The notes: a model not told the origin generated them from the sequence alone. Shown: positions 44,841-56,690, numbered from the stretch's first letter. The stretch is DNA of 64,000 nucleotides from Monodelphis domestica (GCF_027887165.1 NC_077233.1:232801872-232865871), one strand, 5' to 3'. Translations and numbers: made by a program.

Positions 44841-46916
44841 ATTTTTTTTAGTTTATTTAATTAATTTAGAATATTTTCCCATGGTAACATGATTCATGTT
44901 CTTTCCCTACCCTACCCCCTCTCCTGCCCCCCAGGTAATCGACGCACAATTCCACTGGGTTTTACATGTATCACTGATCAAGACCTATTTCCTTATTATT
45001 GAAAATTGTACTAGGGTGATCATTTAGAGTCTACATCCCCAATCATATCCCCATTGAACCATGTGATAAAGCAGTTGTTTTTCTTCTGTGTTTCTACTCC
45101 CACAGTTCTTTCTCTGGATGTGGAAAGTGTTCTTTCTCATAAGTCCCTCGGAATTGTCCTGGATCATTGCATTGCTGCTAGTAGAGAAGTCCATTACATT
45201 CGATTGTGCCATAGTGTATCCATCTCTGTGTATAATGTTCTCCTGGTTCTGCTCCTTTCACTCTGCATCAATTCTTGAAGGTCATTCCAGTTCACATAGA
45301 ATTCCTCCAGTTCATTATTTGTTTGAGCACAATAGTATTACATCACCAACATATACCACAATTTGTTCAACCATTCCCCAATTGAAGGGCATCCCTCATT
45401 TTCCAATTTTTTTCCACCACAAAGAGTGAAGCTATAAATATTTTTGTACAAATCTTTTTCCTTATTATCTCTTTGGGGTATAAACCCAGCAGTGGTATGG
45501 CTGGATCAAAGGGCAGGTTCTCTTTTAAAGCCCTTTGGGCATAGTTCCAAATTACCTTCCAGAATGGTAGGATCAATTTACAACAAGAAATGCATGTGTT
45601 CCAATATAGCCATGTCCCCTCCAACATTTGTCACTTTCCTTTGCTGTCATATTAGCTAATCTGCAAGGTATGAGGCAGTACCTCAGAGTTTGTTGAATGT
45701 GCATTTCTCTAATTATAAGAGACTTAGAATACTTTTCCATGTGCTTATTGATAATTTTGATTTCTTTATCTGAAAATTGTCTATTCATGCCCCTTGCTCA
45801 TTTATCAATTAAGGGATGGCTTGATTTTTTTTGTACAACTGGTTTAGTTCTTTGTAAATTTGAGTAATTAGACCTTTGTCAGAGATTTTTGTTATAAAGA
45901 TTTTTTCCCAATTTGTTGTTTCCCTTCTAATTTTGGTTGCATTGGTTTTGTTTGTACAAAACCTTTTTAATTTTTTTTTAAACCCTTACCTTCTGTCTTG
46001 GAGTCAATACTGTGTATTGGCTCCAAGGCAGAAGAGTGGTAAGGGCTAGGCAATGGGAGTCAAGTGACTTGCCCAGGGTCACACAGCTGGGAAGTGTTTG
46101 AGGCCAGATTTGAACCTAGGACCTCCTGTCTCTAGGCCTAGCTTTCAATCCACTGAGCTACCCAGCTGCCCCCAAAACCTTTTTAATTTAATGAAATCAA
46201 AATTATTCATTTTACATCTTGTAGTAGTCTTTATCTCTTGCGTAGTCTTAAAATCTTTCCTTTCCCATAGATCTGACAGATGTATTATTCTATGTTCATC
46301 TAATTTACTTACAGTTTCCTTCTTTATATTTAAATCATTCACTCATTCTGCATTTATCTTGGTGTAGGGTGTAGAGATATTGATATAAACCTAATCTCTC
46401 CCATTTGTTTTCCAATTTTCCCAGCAGTTTTTGTCGAATAGTGGGTTTTTGTCCCAAAAGCTGGGATCTTTAGCTTTATTGTATACTATCTTGGTGAGGT
46501 CACTTACCCCAAGTCTATTCCATTGATCCTCTCTCCTGTCTCTAAGCCAGTACCTTATGATTTTGATGACTGCTGTTTTATATAGTACAGTTTAGGATCT
46601 GGTACTGCTAGGCCCCCATCTTTCACTATTTTTTTTCATCATTTCCCTTGATATTCTTGACCTTTTGTTCTTCCAAATGAACTTTGTTATACTTTTTTCT
46701 AATTCAGTAAAAAAAGTTTTCTTTGTAGTTTGATAGGTATGGCACTGAATAAGTAAATTAACTTGGGTAGGATTGTCATTTTTATTATGTTAGTTTGTCC
46801 TACCCATGAGCAATCGATGTTTTTCCATCTCTTCCCTCTCCGATTTGCTGATATATGCATTCAGGAATATAAATTTTCCCCCAAGTACTGCTTTGGCTGC
46901 ATCCCATAGATTTTGA
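44841..46916 (-). mobile_element. Younger L1 insertion, minus, nested in older L1
   Basis: It starts with a T-run (its poly-A) at 44841 and runs through 3' UTR and ORF2 in reverse up to about 46916. The flanks are TTTCCAACTCT (44830-44840) and TTTCCAATTCT (about 46919), an imperfect target duplication. ORF2 segments stay recognisable on minus at 45367-45627, 45573-45788 and 46145-46342. A SINE splits it at 45970-46176. Confidence 0.88.
45970..46176 (-). repeat. tRNA-derived SINE, minus, well preserved
   Basis: TTTAAACCCTTACCTTCTGTC to GCTACCCAGCTGCCCCC. The duplicated flank AAAACCTTTTTAATTT on both sides is its target duplication. Confidence 0.93.
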
Positions 46917-47117
46917 TTTCCAATTCTTTGCCATCACTAAAAGCGCTGCTATAAATATTTTTTAACAAATAGGCCCTTTGCCCCTCAAAATTTTTTTGAT
47001 TATTTAAATACATTTGGTTTCTTTTGTAATCCAGAGTATTTTATTTTATGTATTTAAAAGCAGTATTCTGAAAAGGTGCAATCTGAAAAGATTGCACCAG
47101 ACTATAAAATGGGTCCA

Positions 47118-47161
<44 letters not shown>

Positions 47162-47172
47162 ACACACACACA
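47118..47172 (+). repeat. (CA)n microsatellite
   Basis: A CA tract of about 55 bases with one TA interruption. Confidence 0.96.
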
Positions 47173-47783
47173 AAGAATCCCTGGTTTAGATCTTATCATA
47201 AACTATGATGGTTTATCTTTTGGAATGCTTCTTGACTCTAGGGTTGGCTCCCAAGTCCCGTCCTGATTTTATAATTCTCAAGTTTCCTTTTCTCACCACT
47301 TTTTTTTAAAGGAAAGATGACATCAGCCTGAGGGTCAAAGTTGATCTTTTTAAGTCTTTTATCCCAAACTCTAGCTTCATTTCCCTTACTAGAATACAAG
47401 CTAATGCATTGTTTCTTAAGTGTTTATGTTCTCATATATACTTTGCTGATATTTGTTAAATGAATGGATGAAAGAAAATTTCCCCTCTTATTCCTATGAT
47501 TCACTCATTACCCAGAAGCTTCTGGCATTATATCATTTCTGTAGGGTTTTAGATATCCCAATTTCCAATGCCTCAGTTTTTGTCAATACTGCCTTACCAG
47601 TGGAAAAGAGGTTGGGTTATATTTCTGCATAATACCATCTTACCTGGAAATAGTTTTCTGGGATGTGTGTGTGGGGACTAACAATTACAGAGTCATGTAT
47701 CTTCTAACTATTCCTTAAGTATAGATATTAGCTCAAAAGTCAATAATCTTGCTGTTAAATTGTTACTGTTTTTATTAACATAG
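47173..47783 (+). other. TMC7 intron 2, 3' end
   Basis: No gene and no confident repeat. It ends in the acceptor TTTTTATTAACATAG. Confidence 0.4.
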
Positions 47784-47932
47784 GGAAATCCAGGAGGCCC
47801 AGATCAAATATTTATCTGATTGGGACCAGTGGAAACAGTACAGCACCAAGTCATGGAAAAAATTTATTGAAGAGACCAAGGAGTTGGCTTCCCATTTGGA
47901 ATTGTGGAGAAATGACCTCCGGAGCATAGAGG
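47784..47932 (+). CDS. TMC7: TMC7 coding exon 3
   Basis: Completes codon 95 and encodes residues 96-144 plus one base of codon 145: [16 protein letters not shown] at the start, then a Lys/Glu-rich amphipathic stretch, then [13 protein letters not shown] at the end. This is the conserved cytosolic segment just before the first membrane helix in TMC proteins. Acceptor ACATAG|GG, donor ATAGAGG|GTATTG. Phases 2 in and 1 out agree with both neighbours. The exon lies about 14.3 kb from exon 2, the gap being filled with transposons. Confidence 0.95.
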
Positions 47933-48084
47933 GTATTGATATATTGTTGAATAGTAGTGACATGGAATTCTAATTCAGAAGTAATGTTGGGAGTTGGAGG
48001 GCAGGTTCTCATTGGGAATTGTTTTTGGGGGGATCTGCTTCTTTCTTTAAAATAAATTTAAAAAATATATTTATATGTATATAT

Positions 48085-48338
48085 AGTTGTTGTTCAGTCA
48101 TGTTTGACTCTTCATGACCCTTTGGTTGGGGTAGAGGGCTCTTGGCAAAGATATTGGAGTGGTTTACTATTTCTTTCTCCAGCTTATTTTACACATGAGG
48201 AAACTGAGGCAAACAAAATTAAGTGACTTACCTAGGGTCACATAGTAAGTATCTCAGTCCAGATTTGAACTCAGGAAGATGCATCTTCCTGACTTGAGAC
48301 CTAGCACTCTATCCACTACCCTACCTAGCTGCAATTAG
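48085..48338 (-). repeat. CORE-SINE with RTE-like tail, minus
   Basis: TTGTTCAGTCATGTTTGACTC, ACACATGAGGAAACTGAGGC and CACTCTATCCACTACCC. Confidence 0.9.
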
Positions 48339-48564
48339 GTGCATATACATACATATATATATAATATGTCCATACATTAGTGTGTTTTGTTCACTCACTC
48401 ACCCATCTATCCACTTATTTATTTTCTCAAGAATTTCTATCTTCTATTCCCTCTCTTCCATAAGAAAGAAGAAAACCTTCATCATGTACATAGTTCAGCA
48501 AAACAAATTTCTCCATTGTCTATGTCCAAAATTGGAATACATCTCATTCTGCATTTTAAATACA

Positions 48565-50420
48565 GCATTTAATTTTCTTATTTAAAAATTTTTTCATTTT
48601 CAGTTCCAAATTTTCTCTTACTTTCACTCCTTCCCCATCCATTGAAAAGGCAAGAAATACAATAATCATTATACATATGAAATCATGCAAAACATATTTC
48701 CACATTAGCTATGTTGCTCTTCTCTCCTCTCCCTTCAAAAAAGCTGGAAAAATAAAGTGGAAAAAAATGTACATTATGCTGTAATCTACATTGAGTCCAT
48801 CAGTTCTCTTTCTGGAGGTGAACAGCATTTATCCTAAATCCTTTGAAATTTGCTTATTATATCATTGTATCGATCAATTTCTGGGTCTTCCAAAGTTGAT
48901 TATCATTACAATATTGCTGTTACTGTGTATGTTATTCTCCTGGTTCTGCTCACTTCACTTCTATTAGTTCATATAAATCTTCCCAGGTTTCTCTGAAACC
49001 ATCTTCTTCATTTCTTAGAGTACAATAGTATTCCATCACAATAATATACCATAATTTGTTCAGCTATCCCTCAAATAATGCAGATCCTCAGTTTATAATT
49101 CCTTGTCACCACAAAAAGAGCTGCTTCCAAATATTTCATACACATGGGTAAATTCATCAAGATTGGTTTTCTTTCTAATATGCCCTTGCATAAATTATCC
49201 TAGTTCTGCTCATCTCACTCTGTATCATTGAGATATTCCCAGTTTCCTCAGAAACTGCACATGTTGTCATTAATGGTGCAATAATATGCCATACTAATTT
49301 GTTTAGCTGTACCACAAACATGAGCACACCCTTAGTTTCCAATTTTGTGTTAACACAAAAAAAGCTACTAAAAACATTTTTGTACATGTGGGTCCTCTTA
49401 ATCTTTTTTTGCGCTCTCTGGGAATCAGATCTAACAGTATTATTGTTGGATCAAAGCATATGCATGGTGTAGTGATTTGGGGGGCATAGTGCCAAATTTC
49501 TTTTCAGATGGCTGCATCAATTCACAGCCCCACCAACTGTGCATGGGATGCCTGTTTTCCTGGAGATTGTCCAACATGTCATTTTCCTCCTGTTATCTTT
49601 GCTGACTTGATGGCTATGAAGTGGAAACTCAGACTTGTTTTAATGTGCATTTCTCTGTTTAGGATTTGAAGCATTTTTCATGGGGGTTGTTTTTGTTTTT
49701 TTAATAACTTACTTTCTATCTTAGAATTAATCTTATTAATTAATTCTAATCTTAGAATTAATACTAGGGATTGGTTCCAAGGTAGAAGAATGGTAAGGGC
49801 TAGGCAATGGGGCTAAGTGACTTGCCCAGGGTCACACAGCTAGGCAATATCTGAGGCCATATTTGACCCCAGGACATTCCATCTCTAAGTCTGGCTCTCG
49901 ATATACTGAGCCTAGCTGCCCCCTCATTTAGTTCCGAATGCTTAGTTTTCTTTCTTTGAAAACCAAATGTTCATATCCTTTGGCCATTTATCTATTAGAG
50001 AATGTTTCTTCTTTATAAGTCTGATGTGTTCCATATCTATCTTGTCAGTGAAACTTTTCTTCAGAGAAATTTACTGCAAAGATTCCCCCATTATGCTTCT
50101 CTGCTCATTTAGATTGCATTAGTTTTGTTTATATAAAAACTTTTAGATTCTATATATTCATTTTTGCCATCTGTTTTCCTCTATCCCTTTTTGGGCTATA
50201 AACTCATCTTATTGGGAAATTTACACCAGATCATGCAACCTATTAAAGAATTTTATTTTTCAGTTGCATGTAGAAACATTTTTTTTCTATAGAAAAATTA
50301 TTTTCTGACATTTTAGAATTCAGATTTTCTCCCCTCCCCTCAGGCAGTAAATAATCTGATTTGGTTATACCAGAATACTTTCATATAATACCTATTTCCA
50401 TGTGGCTCATATAGCCTATT
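48565..50420 (-). repeat. Two or three overlapping L1 fragments, minus
   Basis: One fragment covers about 48565-49185. A second begins about 49185 with the same ORF2 region again (CTAGTTCTGCTCATCTCACTC repeats that near 48940) and runs to about 50245 around a SINE. A further L1 3' end starts near 50250. The short frames here are L1 shadows. Confidence 0.78.
49697..49925 (-). repeat. tRNA-derived SINE, minus
   Basis: AATAACTTACTTTCTATCTTAG to GAGCCTAGCTGCCCCC, with an internal small duplication of TTAATTCTAATCTTAGAATTA. Confidence 0.85.
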
Positions 50421-50479
50421 ACAGTCTCTTCTGTTCTCTTGTCTTACTCTTCCTTCTTGGACTGACTTTGGAATAGAAC

Positions 50480-50760
50480 CAACAGAAGGCATGAGAAATC
50501 AGCCTCCTTCTCCTAGACTTTTGGAGGGTGGGATGGCTCCCTGACAGAATGAGAACTGCGGGCACCTTCCCCATATACACTTTTGATCTCGGAGGACAAG
50601 GGATCCCTTACGGGACTCTCCGAGCCCACATGTTGTTCCCTGTAGATTTCGTCACTGGGGAGCCCCAGAAGGAACGATTCTGTGCCTGCCAGGTTTTTCT
50701 CCAGAGTCTCCTGCATTTGGTTTTAGACAAGTGACTGTTATGCTCTAACATTGTCTATAG
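50480..50760. other. Unassigned GC-rich segment in intron 3
   Basis: About 250 bases with several CpGs in an AT-rich intron. Both strands are open for 67-68 codons (+ 50528-50734, - 50513-50716). The peptides are not recognised. It might be the remains of an LTR or of a processed pseudogene. Confidence 0.35.
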
Positions 50761-51164
50761 TTAATGAAGGTTAGGTTTCTCATTCGCAGATGCTCATTCT
50801 TTACCAATAGGTCCATGTCAGGATTGAGGGCACAGTAGACAGCTCCTATTTTACTCTAATGTGAATGGCTCTTTATTATTGATGTCAAATACTCCTCACC
50901 CAAGAATGATGTCTGAGAAACCAAGAGACGAGTTTTTAAGATAACACTGGCAAAATAGAGACATTTGTATTCCTCACCTTATGTATTTGTATTATCTTTA
51001 TTGAATTAAAAAAACCAAAACGGAGCTGAAATTGGGTCTTCTGACTCCAAGCCCAGCTTCCTTCCAATATCATGTTTGAGGGGAGCCTGGAGCATTATCC
51101 ATTCATTGTGAGAAATGTTTTTCAGCTGCAGGTGTTTGCCTTCTCTCCACAGTCCTTTAAGTTT
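50761..51164 (+). other. Intron 3 DNA without recognised feature
   Basis: No gene or repeat family recognised. Confidence 0.35.
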
Positions 51165-51420
51165 GGACTGTCTAGGTGGTCCAGTAGAGAGAACACTGGT
51201 TCTAGAGTCAGGAATTCCTGAGTTCAAATCTGACCTGACATGATAGCTGTATAACCCTGGGCAAGTCACTTAGCCTCAGTTTCTTTGTCTATAAAATGGG
51301 GATAAAATAGCACCTACCTCCCAGGGTTGTTGTAACTCAAATGAGTTAATATCCATAATGCCCTTAAAACAAGTTCTGGTACCCAGTAAGCATTGTAGAA
51401 ATATTAACTATTATTGTTAT
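51165..51420 (+). repeat. MIR/THER-type SINE, +
   Basis: GAGTTCAAATCTGACCTGAC, GGGCAAGTCACTTAGCCTCA, CTATAAAATGGGGATAAAAT and CAGGGTTGTTGTAACTCAAA in MIR order. Confidence 0.88.
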
Positions 51421-51604
51421 TTTTGCCAGCCTTGATGTAAGAAATTTCTTAGAATTGGGAACTACCTCATTGTAGTGAGATGGAAATAGTAGGAAAGGCA
51501 AATAAGTGAAATATTTTATAATAATGGTAGTATCCCATAGATTTAGGAACTGAGGTAGAATGGGGAAAAAACCAACATGATAAAAAATGGCCTTTCCTAT
51601 TTTC

Positions 51605-51862
51605 ACCTTGTGGGGGTAGATAGAACACTAGGCCTAGAGTCAGGAAGAATCATCTTCCTGAGTTCAAATCTGGCCTCAGGCACTTACTAGATGTGTGACC
51701 CTGGGCAAGTCACTTAACCCTATTTGCCTCATATTCCTCTTCTGTAAAATGAGTTGGAGAAGACAATGGCAAACCGTTCTGATATCTTTGGTGCGAAAAC
51801 TCCAGATGGGGTCACAAAGAGTCAAATATAATTGAAATAACTCGTCAGTAACAACAACCTTC
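51605..51862 (+). repeat. CORE-SINE with RTE-like tail, +
   Basis: GAGTTCAAATCTGGCCTCAG, CCTCTTCTGTAAAATGAGTT and GTCACAAAGAGTCAAATATAA. Confidence 0.9.
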
Positions 51863-52296
51863 CCTACTATCCCTTCTACATCTTATGTCTCTCTCAACCT
51901 AAAAACTTGGAAAGGAATGACAAGTGGAAAGGAAGGATGGCATCTCAATATGAGACTTTCTTTTCCTTCTAAGGACATAGATAGGATATAAGCACTTTGA
52001 GGGCAGAGATTGTTTTGCCTTTGTTTCTTTATTTTCTTGCAGAGTCTGGCATTTACTAGGCTTTCAACAAATGCTTAATTTATTAATTTTTTAAAAGAAA
52101 GGGTGGTATTTAGGAAGGAAATTGAAGCATTTAAAAGAAAAGAAAAACAAAATAGTAATTATTTTCTCCTAGCTCCTTGCTTTTCCCATCACCTTAACCT
52201 TCAACCATGGCCATTTCTTTTCTTGGGATAACAAATCACCATTGGTCCATTTAGCTAATATTACTACTAAATAGGGTTTACTCTTCTGTTTTCCAG
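51863..52296 (+). repeat. End of intron 3 with L2-like remnant
   Basis: An L2-like end lies at about 51960-52080 (TTTGAGGGCAGAGATTGTTTT). The rest is unassigned until the pyrimidine tract and acceptor TCTGTTTTCCAG of exon 4. Confidence 0.5.
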
Positions 52297-52464
52297 GGAA
52301 ATTTGGTACAGGGATTCAGGCCTATTTTGCCTTCCTTCGGTTCCTGGTGATCTTGAACTTGGTGATATTTATTATCATTTTTTTGTTTATTTTGCTACCG
52401 ATCATCCTTACCAAGTACAAGATTACTGACAGCACCTTCCTGATTATTCCTTCCAGTGAAATAG
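52297..52464 (+). CDS. TMC7: TMC7 coding exon 4 (first membrane segment)
   Basis: Completes G145 and encodes residues 146-200. It opens with [16 protein letters not shown], a block conserved across TMC proteins, and continues into a strongly hydrophobic stretch (about 158-182, ending LLPIILTKY) that is predicted membrane segment 1. The remainder starts the first loop outside the membrane. Acceptor TTTTCCAG|GG, donor AATAG|GTGAGT. Phases 1 in and 1 out match. Intron 4, which follows, is only 159 bases. Confidence 0.97.
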
Positions 52465-52623
52465 GTGAGTCTTTTAACAGACAATTTGTTTATTTTCATA
52501 CCTATACCTTGTTTCCCAAGATGTTCATGTGCCCATGAAAAGACCATCTCAGAGAAGATGACAGGAAATTTTGTCACTCTCCTTCCCCCAAGAAGTAATT
52601 TTTGCTTTTTTTTTTTATATCAG

Positions 52624-52706
52624 ATCTTCGATGCAAAGTGTACACAATGAATAGCACTGGACTCATTTACTTCTATACTTATATGATAGATTTGCTTTCG
52701 GGTACT
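52624..52706 (+). CDS. TMC7: TMC7 coding exon 5
   Basis: Completes D201 and encodes residues 202-228, part of the first non-cytosolic loop. It has an N-glycosylation sequon, NST, at residue 210, and the conserved [18 protein letters not shown] run typical of the family. Acceptor TTTTATATCAG|AT, donor GGTACT|GTAAGT, ending in phase 0. Confidence 0.96.
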
Positions 52707-53150
52707 GTAAGTATTTAGGTAAAATTTACTATTTGTGGGGTTAAAGTCAAGTAGGCAATAATTTCATTTGGAGAATCATTTCTAGATTTTTGTAAAAGAA
52801 TCACCAGAAACTAAAAAAAAAATCAGCAAATAAGCTTCTTTTGTGAACTTTAAGCTGAGTACCTGGGGCACTCAGTTATAAGAAAGGGGTAGTGGTTCAA
52901 GTGCTTTGGGGTGCACAGGACTGTCAATGAGATGAGGTTGATATAAAAGTGATAATATCTAACATTTATATAGTATTTACTGTATGCCAGACACAGTTAT
53001 CATCTCATTTTAATCTTGCCACAATCCTCATAGGTAGTTGCTATTATCCTCATTTTACAGATGAGGAAATTGAGGCAAACAAAAGTGACTTGTCCAGGGT
53101 CACATAGCTTATAGACTATTGAGAAAGTATTTGCTATTTTATTTCCTCCA
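52707..53150 (+). repeat. Intron 5 start and minus MIR
   Basis: A minus MIR lies at about 52960-53135 (CATTTTACAGATGAGGAAAT, TGTCCAGGGTCACATAGC). The first 250 bases are unassigned. Confidence 0.6.
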
Positions 53151-53154
53151 AAAA

Positions 53155-54165
53155 GTTAGTCAGTAAACATTTATTAGGCACTTAGTAAGGCCAGGTAGCA
53201 TGCCAAGTATTGTAGATTCAAAAAGAGGTGGTTCTGCCCTCAAGGCGGTCACAGTCTAAATAAAATCCTCTGTGCAGCTTTCCACAACCTGACCGCTTGA
53301 TACTTTTCCATTGTTCTTGGGCTAGATGGTGCAGTGGATTGTGTCTTGCTTTTCAGCAAAGGAGAAATAAATGCAAACAAATATATACAAACAGTGTACA
53401 AGATGAATAGAAAATAATTAATAGAAAGAAGACACTAGAATTAAGAGGGCTAGGGAAGGCTTCCTGTAGAAGATGACGTTTTAGTTGGGACTTGAAGGAA
53501 GCCAGGGAAGTCAATAAGTGGAGTTGAAATGACAGAGGGATGGGGACTGTCAGAGAAAATGCCTGGAGCTGAGAGATAGAGAGTGTCTTATTTATGGAGG
53601 AGCTAGGAAGAAAGCCAGTGCTACTGATCAAACAGTATGTGGTGCAGAATGTCGTGTAAAAAGACTTCAGAGTGGGACACCACCCACTGTGCCATCTAGT
53701 CCAAGAACACTGAAAAAATGCCAACTGGTCAGCTTTTGAAATGCCACATAGAGAATTTTATATTTGATCCGAGTTATAATACAGAGCCCTGGAATTTATG
53801 GAGTTGAGAGTAAGGGGTGATATGGTTACAGCTCTATGTTAGGAAGATCAATTTGGCAACTGATGAGAGGATGGACTGGAGTGAGAAGAGACTTGAGGCA
53901 ATCAGACCAACCTATAGGCTTTTATAATAGGGAGGGAGAGGTGAAGGTTTGCTCCAAGTTACTAGTTTGGAAATGGATTCCAATCTGTTACGGTCAGAAA
54001 TAACTACTCCTCTTTCCCAGTCAATGAATTCCATTGCCTTATCATCCACCAGTCCAATTAGAGGCAGAACACCTTTAATTTCTCTTAGTGGGTTTGAAAT
54101 TAGACTTGTCTAAGGTGTAATTAACCTTTTTTCCGAAGTTCTCATATATTCTGCTACTTCCAATC
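53155..54165 (+). repeat. Long old L3/CR1-like repeat, +
   Basis: AGTAAACATTTATTAGGCAC, CTCAAGGCGGTCACAGTCT, GGGAAGGCTTCCTGTAGAAG and further blocks such as GGAAGATCAATTTGGCAACT. A continuation seems to appear at 55360-55600 beyond the TTCC tract. Confidence 0.6.
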
Positions 54166-54174
54166 AGAACATGT

Positions 54175-54800
54175 CCTTCTTTCTTTGTTCCTTCCCTCCT
54201 TTCTTTCTTTCCTTCATCCCTCCCTCCCTCCTTGCCTGCCTGCCTGCCTCCCTCCCTCCCTCCCTTCCTTCCTTCCTTCCTTCCTTCCTTCCTTCCTTCC
54301 TTCCTTCCTTCCTTCCTTCCTTCCTTCCTTCCTTCCTTCCTTCCTTCCTTCCTTCCTTCCTTCCTTCCTTCCTTCCTTCCTTCCTTCCTTCCTTCCTTCC
54401 TTCCTTCCTTTCTCCCTCCCTCCCTCTCTCTCTTCCCTCCCTTCCTCCCTCCCTCCCTTCCTCCCTCCCTCCCTTCCTTCCCTTCCTTCCTTCCTTCCTT
54501 CCTTCCTTCCTTCCTTCCTTCCTTCCTTCCTTCCTTCCTTCCTTCCTTCCTTCCTTCCTTCCTTCCTTCCTTCCTTCCTTCCTTCCTTCCTTCCTCACTC
54601 TCTTCCCTCCCTCTCTTCCCTCCCTCCCTTTCTTCCCTCCCTCCCTTCCTCCCTCCCTCCCTTCCTCCCTCCCTCCCTTCCTTCCCTTCCTATCCTTCCT
54701 TCCTTCCTTCCTTCCTTCCTTCCTTCCTTCCTTCCTTCCTTCCGTCCGTCCCTCCCTCCCTCCCTCCCTCCCTCCCTCTCTCCATCCCTCCCTCTCTCTA
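54175..54800 (+). repeat. (TTCC)n / CCCT polypyrimidine tract, ~620 bp
   Basis: Almost pure pyrimidine on + for about 620 bases: three long TTCC arrays (about 54264-54410, 54486-54594 and 54690-54742) separated by two similar CCCT-rich spacers (about 54411-54485 and 54597-54689). All reading frames through it on both strands are open only because the repeat lacks stops, giving Pro/Ser/Phe/Leu or Lys/Glu/Gly peptides. It is in intron 5 of TMC7. Confidence 0.98.
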
Positions 54801-55640
54801 ACAATTGTGCCATTCATCTCTTAGGTCTTACTCATGCTATTTTCAAATTACAGTTACTATTCTCTTTCCATTTTTCTTTTGCAGATAGAGGTAGGTAAAT
54901 AGAGAATCATTAGCTAGGTATATAGATCATTTATAAAGTGTTCGCTAGGAGTCAGTCACTATGCTAAGTGCTAGTTGCCTACTAATTTAATTCTTCAGAG
55001 AATGAGATATTCCATGTTCCAAAACCATTAAAAAATGGGCTTTTGTGCCCCAAATCTTGGAATTGTTCCTAACTCGAAGTAATTTTCCACATGCAATCCA
55101 GCCCCTTCTCCTGTTCATTTCTAGATTTAACATCTGTAATGCCCTATCTAAGATAGTGTTACTGTTCAATCATTTTAGGTGTGTCCAATTCTCCCTAACC
55201 CCATTTGAGGTTTTTTTGGCAAAGATACTGGAGTAATTTTTGCCACTTCCTTCTGCAGCTCATTTTACATTGATTCTAAGATAGAAAGTAAGGGTTTAAA
55301 AATAAATAAAATTAAATTCAGGTACCAAAGTAGGTGCTCTCTTGTGGTTGTTCTCAGCTATAAATCTGTTAGCCTATGTTGTCGAAGTAGAAATAAGATT
55401 GGCAGAGAATTGGAGAATGAGGGAGGAATTGATTAGACACTGCGAGAGAGAAAGGAGAGTCAAGAATGATTCCAAGGTTTTGAACTTCAGTGACTAGAAG
55501 GATAGTGCTGTCACTCAACAGAAATAGGAAAGTTTGAAGGAGGAAGGAGCTTGAGGTGATGGTGGAAGAGATATCTTTTACCATCTTTGCCAATTTGATG
55601 GATTAAAGTATGGTAACATATCTGTTTTTATTTGTATTGT
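54801..55640 (+). repeat. Intron 5 DNA with SINE pieces and old repeat
   Basis: A partial minus CORE-SINE lies at 55150-55267 (TTTTTTTGGCAAAGATACTGG), then a + SINE tail to about 55305 (AAGATAGAAAGTAAGGGTTT). From 55360 to 55600 the L3/CR1-like repeat appears to continue. Confidence 0.55.
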
Positions 55641-56183
55641 ATGGCGTGTTCAAGGAGGAATTGCACCTCTGATGTGAGAGCTTGCCGAGCCCTTTTCAGG
55701 ACTGCTCATTCCCCTTTGGTGTCCATCTTTCACTCTGCTCTTACATGTGGCACCAAGAAGCTGTACATAGCATGGTCAGGGGCCACACCCTGGTAAAATC
55801 ATCTCCCCAGACAACCTAAACCAGGTTGAGGATAACCCACAGCCTCAAATCCTTCAGTGAGTGAAGACAATATCTACCTTAAGCTTTTGAAGAAGTTCCC
55901 CTATTGAAATGGGCAGATGAGAATAGTTTGCTCTAATGACCATGCAGGTGACTGAAACAGGCTTTGTGGAACAGTTAGAGGTCGGTCAGGCATTGAAGAA
56001 GCCAAGGCATCCCAGGGTACTGCCAGTCATCCACACGTTTTCTTACCACTGGATTTGAATGACTCTGGAAAGGAGAGTGAAGCTGACAGCTTTGGACAAC
56101 TCTGCCTCACTTAAATCCAGCTCTCATCACCCCATGGTGTCATTGGTCCTCTTTGGAAACAAAGGATGAACAACAGCAATTCA
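55640..56183 (+). repeat. RTE-derived 3' end or MAR1-type SINE, +
   Basis: It ends GGTGTCATTGGTCCTCTTTGG then AAACAAAGGATGAACAACAG, the usual tail of RTE-mobilised marsupial repeats. Upstream, GCATCCCAGGGTACTGCCAG and CTCTGCCTCACTTAAATCCAG belong to the same family. Confidence 0.65.
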
Positions 56184-56500
56184 TATTTAATCCTCTTTTA
56201 GTGATTGTTGATAGCTGGGGGTTTCCTTCACAAACTGCCTCTTCACATCTTTGGATGATTTACTTTTTGAGAACAGTTCTTCATTTTGGAACTTTGTGCC
56301 AGAAATTACTTCTATTTCATGAGGAGATAAGAACCCTAATTTGGTTCCAGTTCTGGGGTAGACTAAATTAAAGTTAGACACTCTCAGTGTATAGCAACTA
56401 CTCCACCTTTCCATCTTCCCCCCAAATCCCAGAGACTTCATTGCTCCCCACATTTCTTTTCCTTTGGATAAACTGAAAGCTTCCAGCTTATATTAAGAGA
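56184..56500 (+). other. Intron 5 DNA without recognised feature
   Basis: Short frames exist on both strands, but I see no gene or repeat family. Confidence 0.35.
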
Positions 56501-56504
56501 GAGA

Positions 56505-56690
56505 GCCAGAGGGGGCAGTTAGTTGGCTCAGTAGATAGTCAGACTTGGAGATAGAGCTCCTGGATTCAAATGTGGCCTCAGAAACTTAGCTATGTGACTT
56601 AACTCCAATTGCCTAGCCCTTAATAATTCTTCTGCCTTGGAACCCATTCTTAGTATCAATTCTAAGACAGAATGTGTTGGTTTAAAAAAA
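56505..56690 (+). repeat. tRNA-derived SINE, +
   Basis: GGGGGCAGTTAGTTGGCTCAG head, GGATTCAAATGTGGCCTCAG and a TTCTAAGACAGAATGTGTTGG tail. Confidence 0.88.

Larger units (their letters stand above)
44075..47000 (-). mobile_element. Older L1, minus, hosting a SINE and a younger L1
   Basis: The 3' end begins near 44075 and, after the SINE, runs to 44840. It resumes at about 46917 with TTTCCAATTCTTTGCCATCA. The intervening part is a separate L1 insertion. Confidence 0.8.

Noticed and set aside
54164..54898. Four to five long open frames (up to 237 codons) on both strands
   Set aside because: They are all translations of the TTCC/CCCT tract, which has no stop codons in any frame. Low complexity, no start context, no domain.
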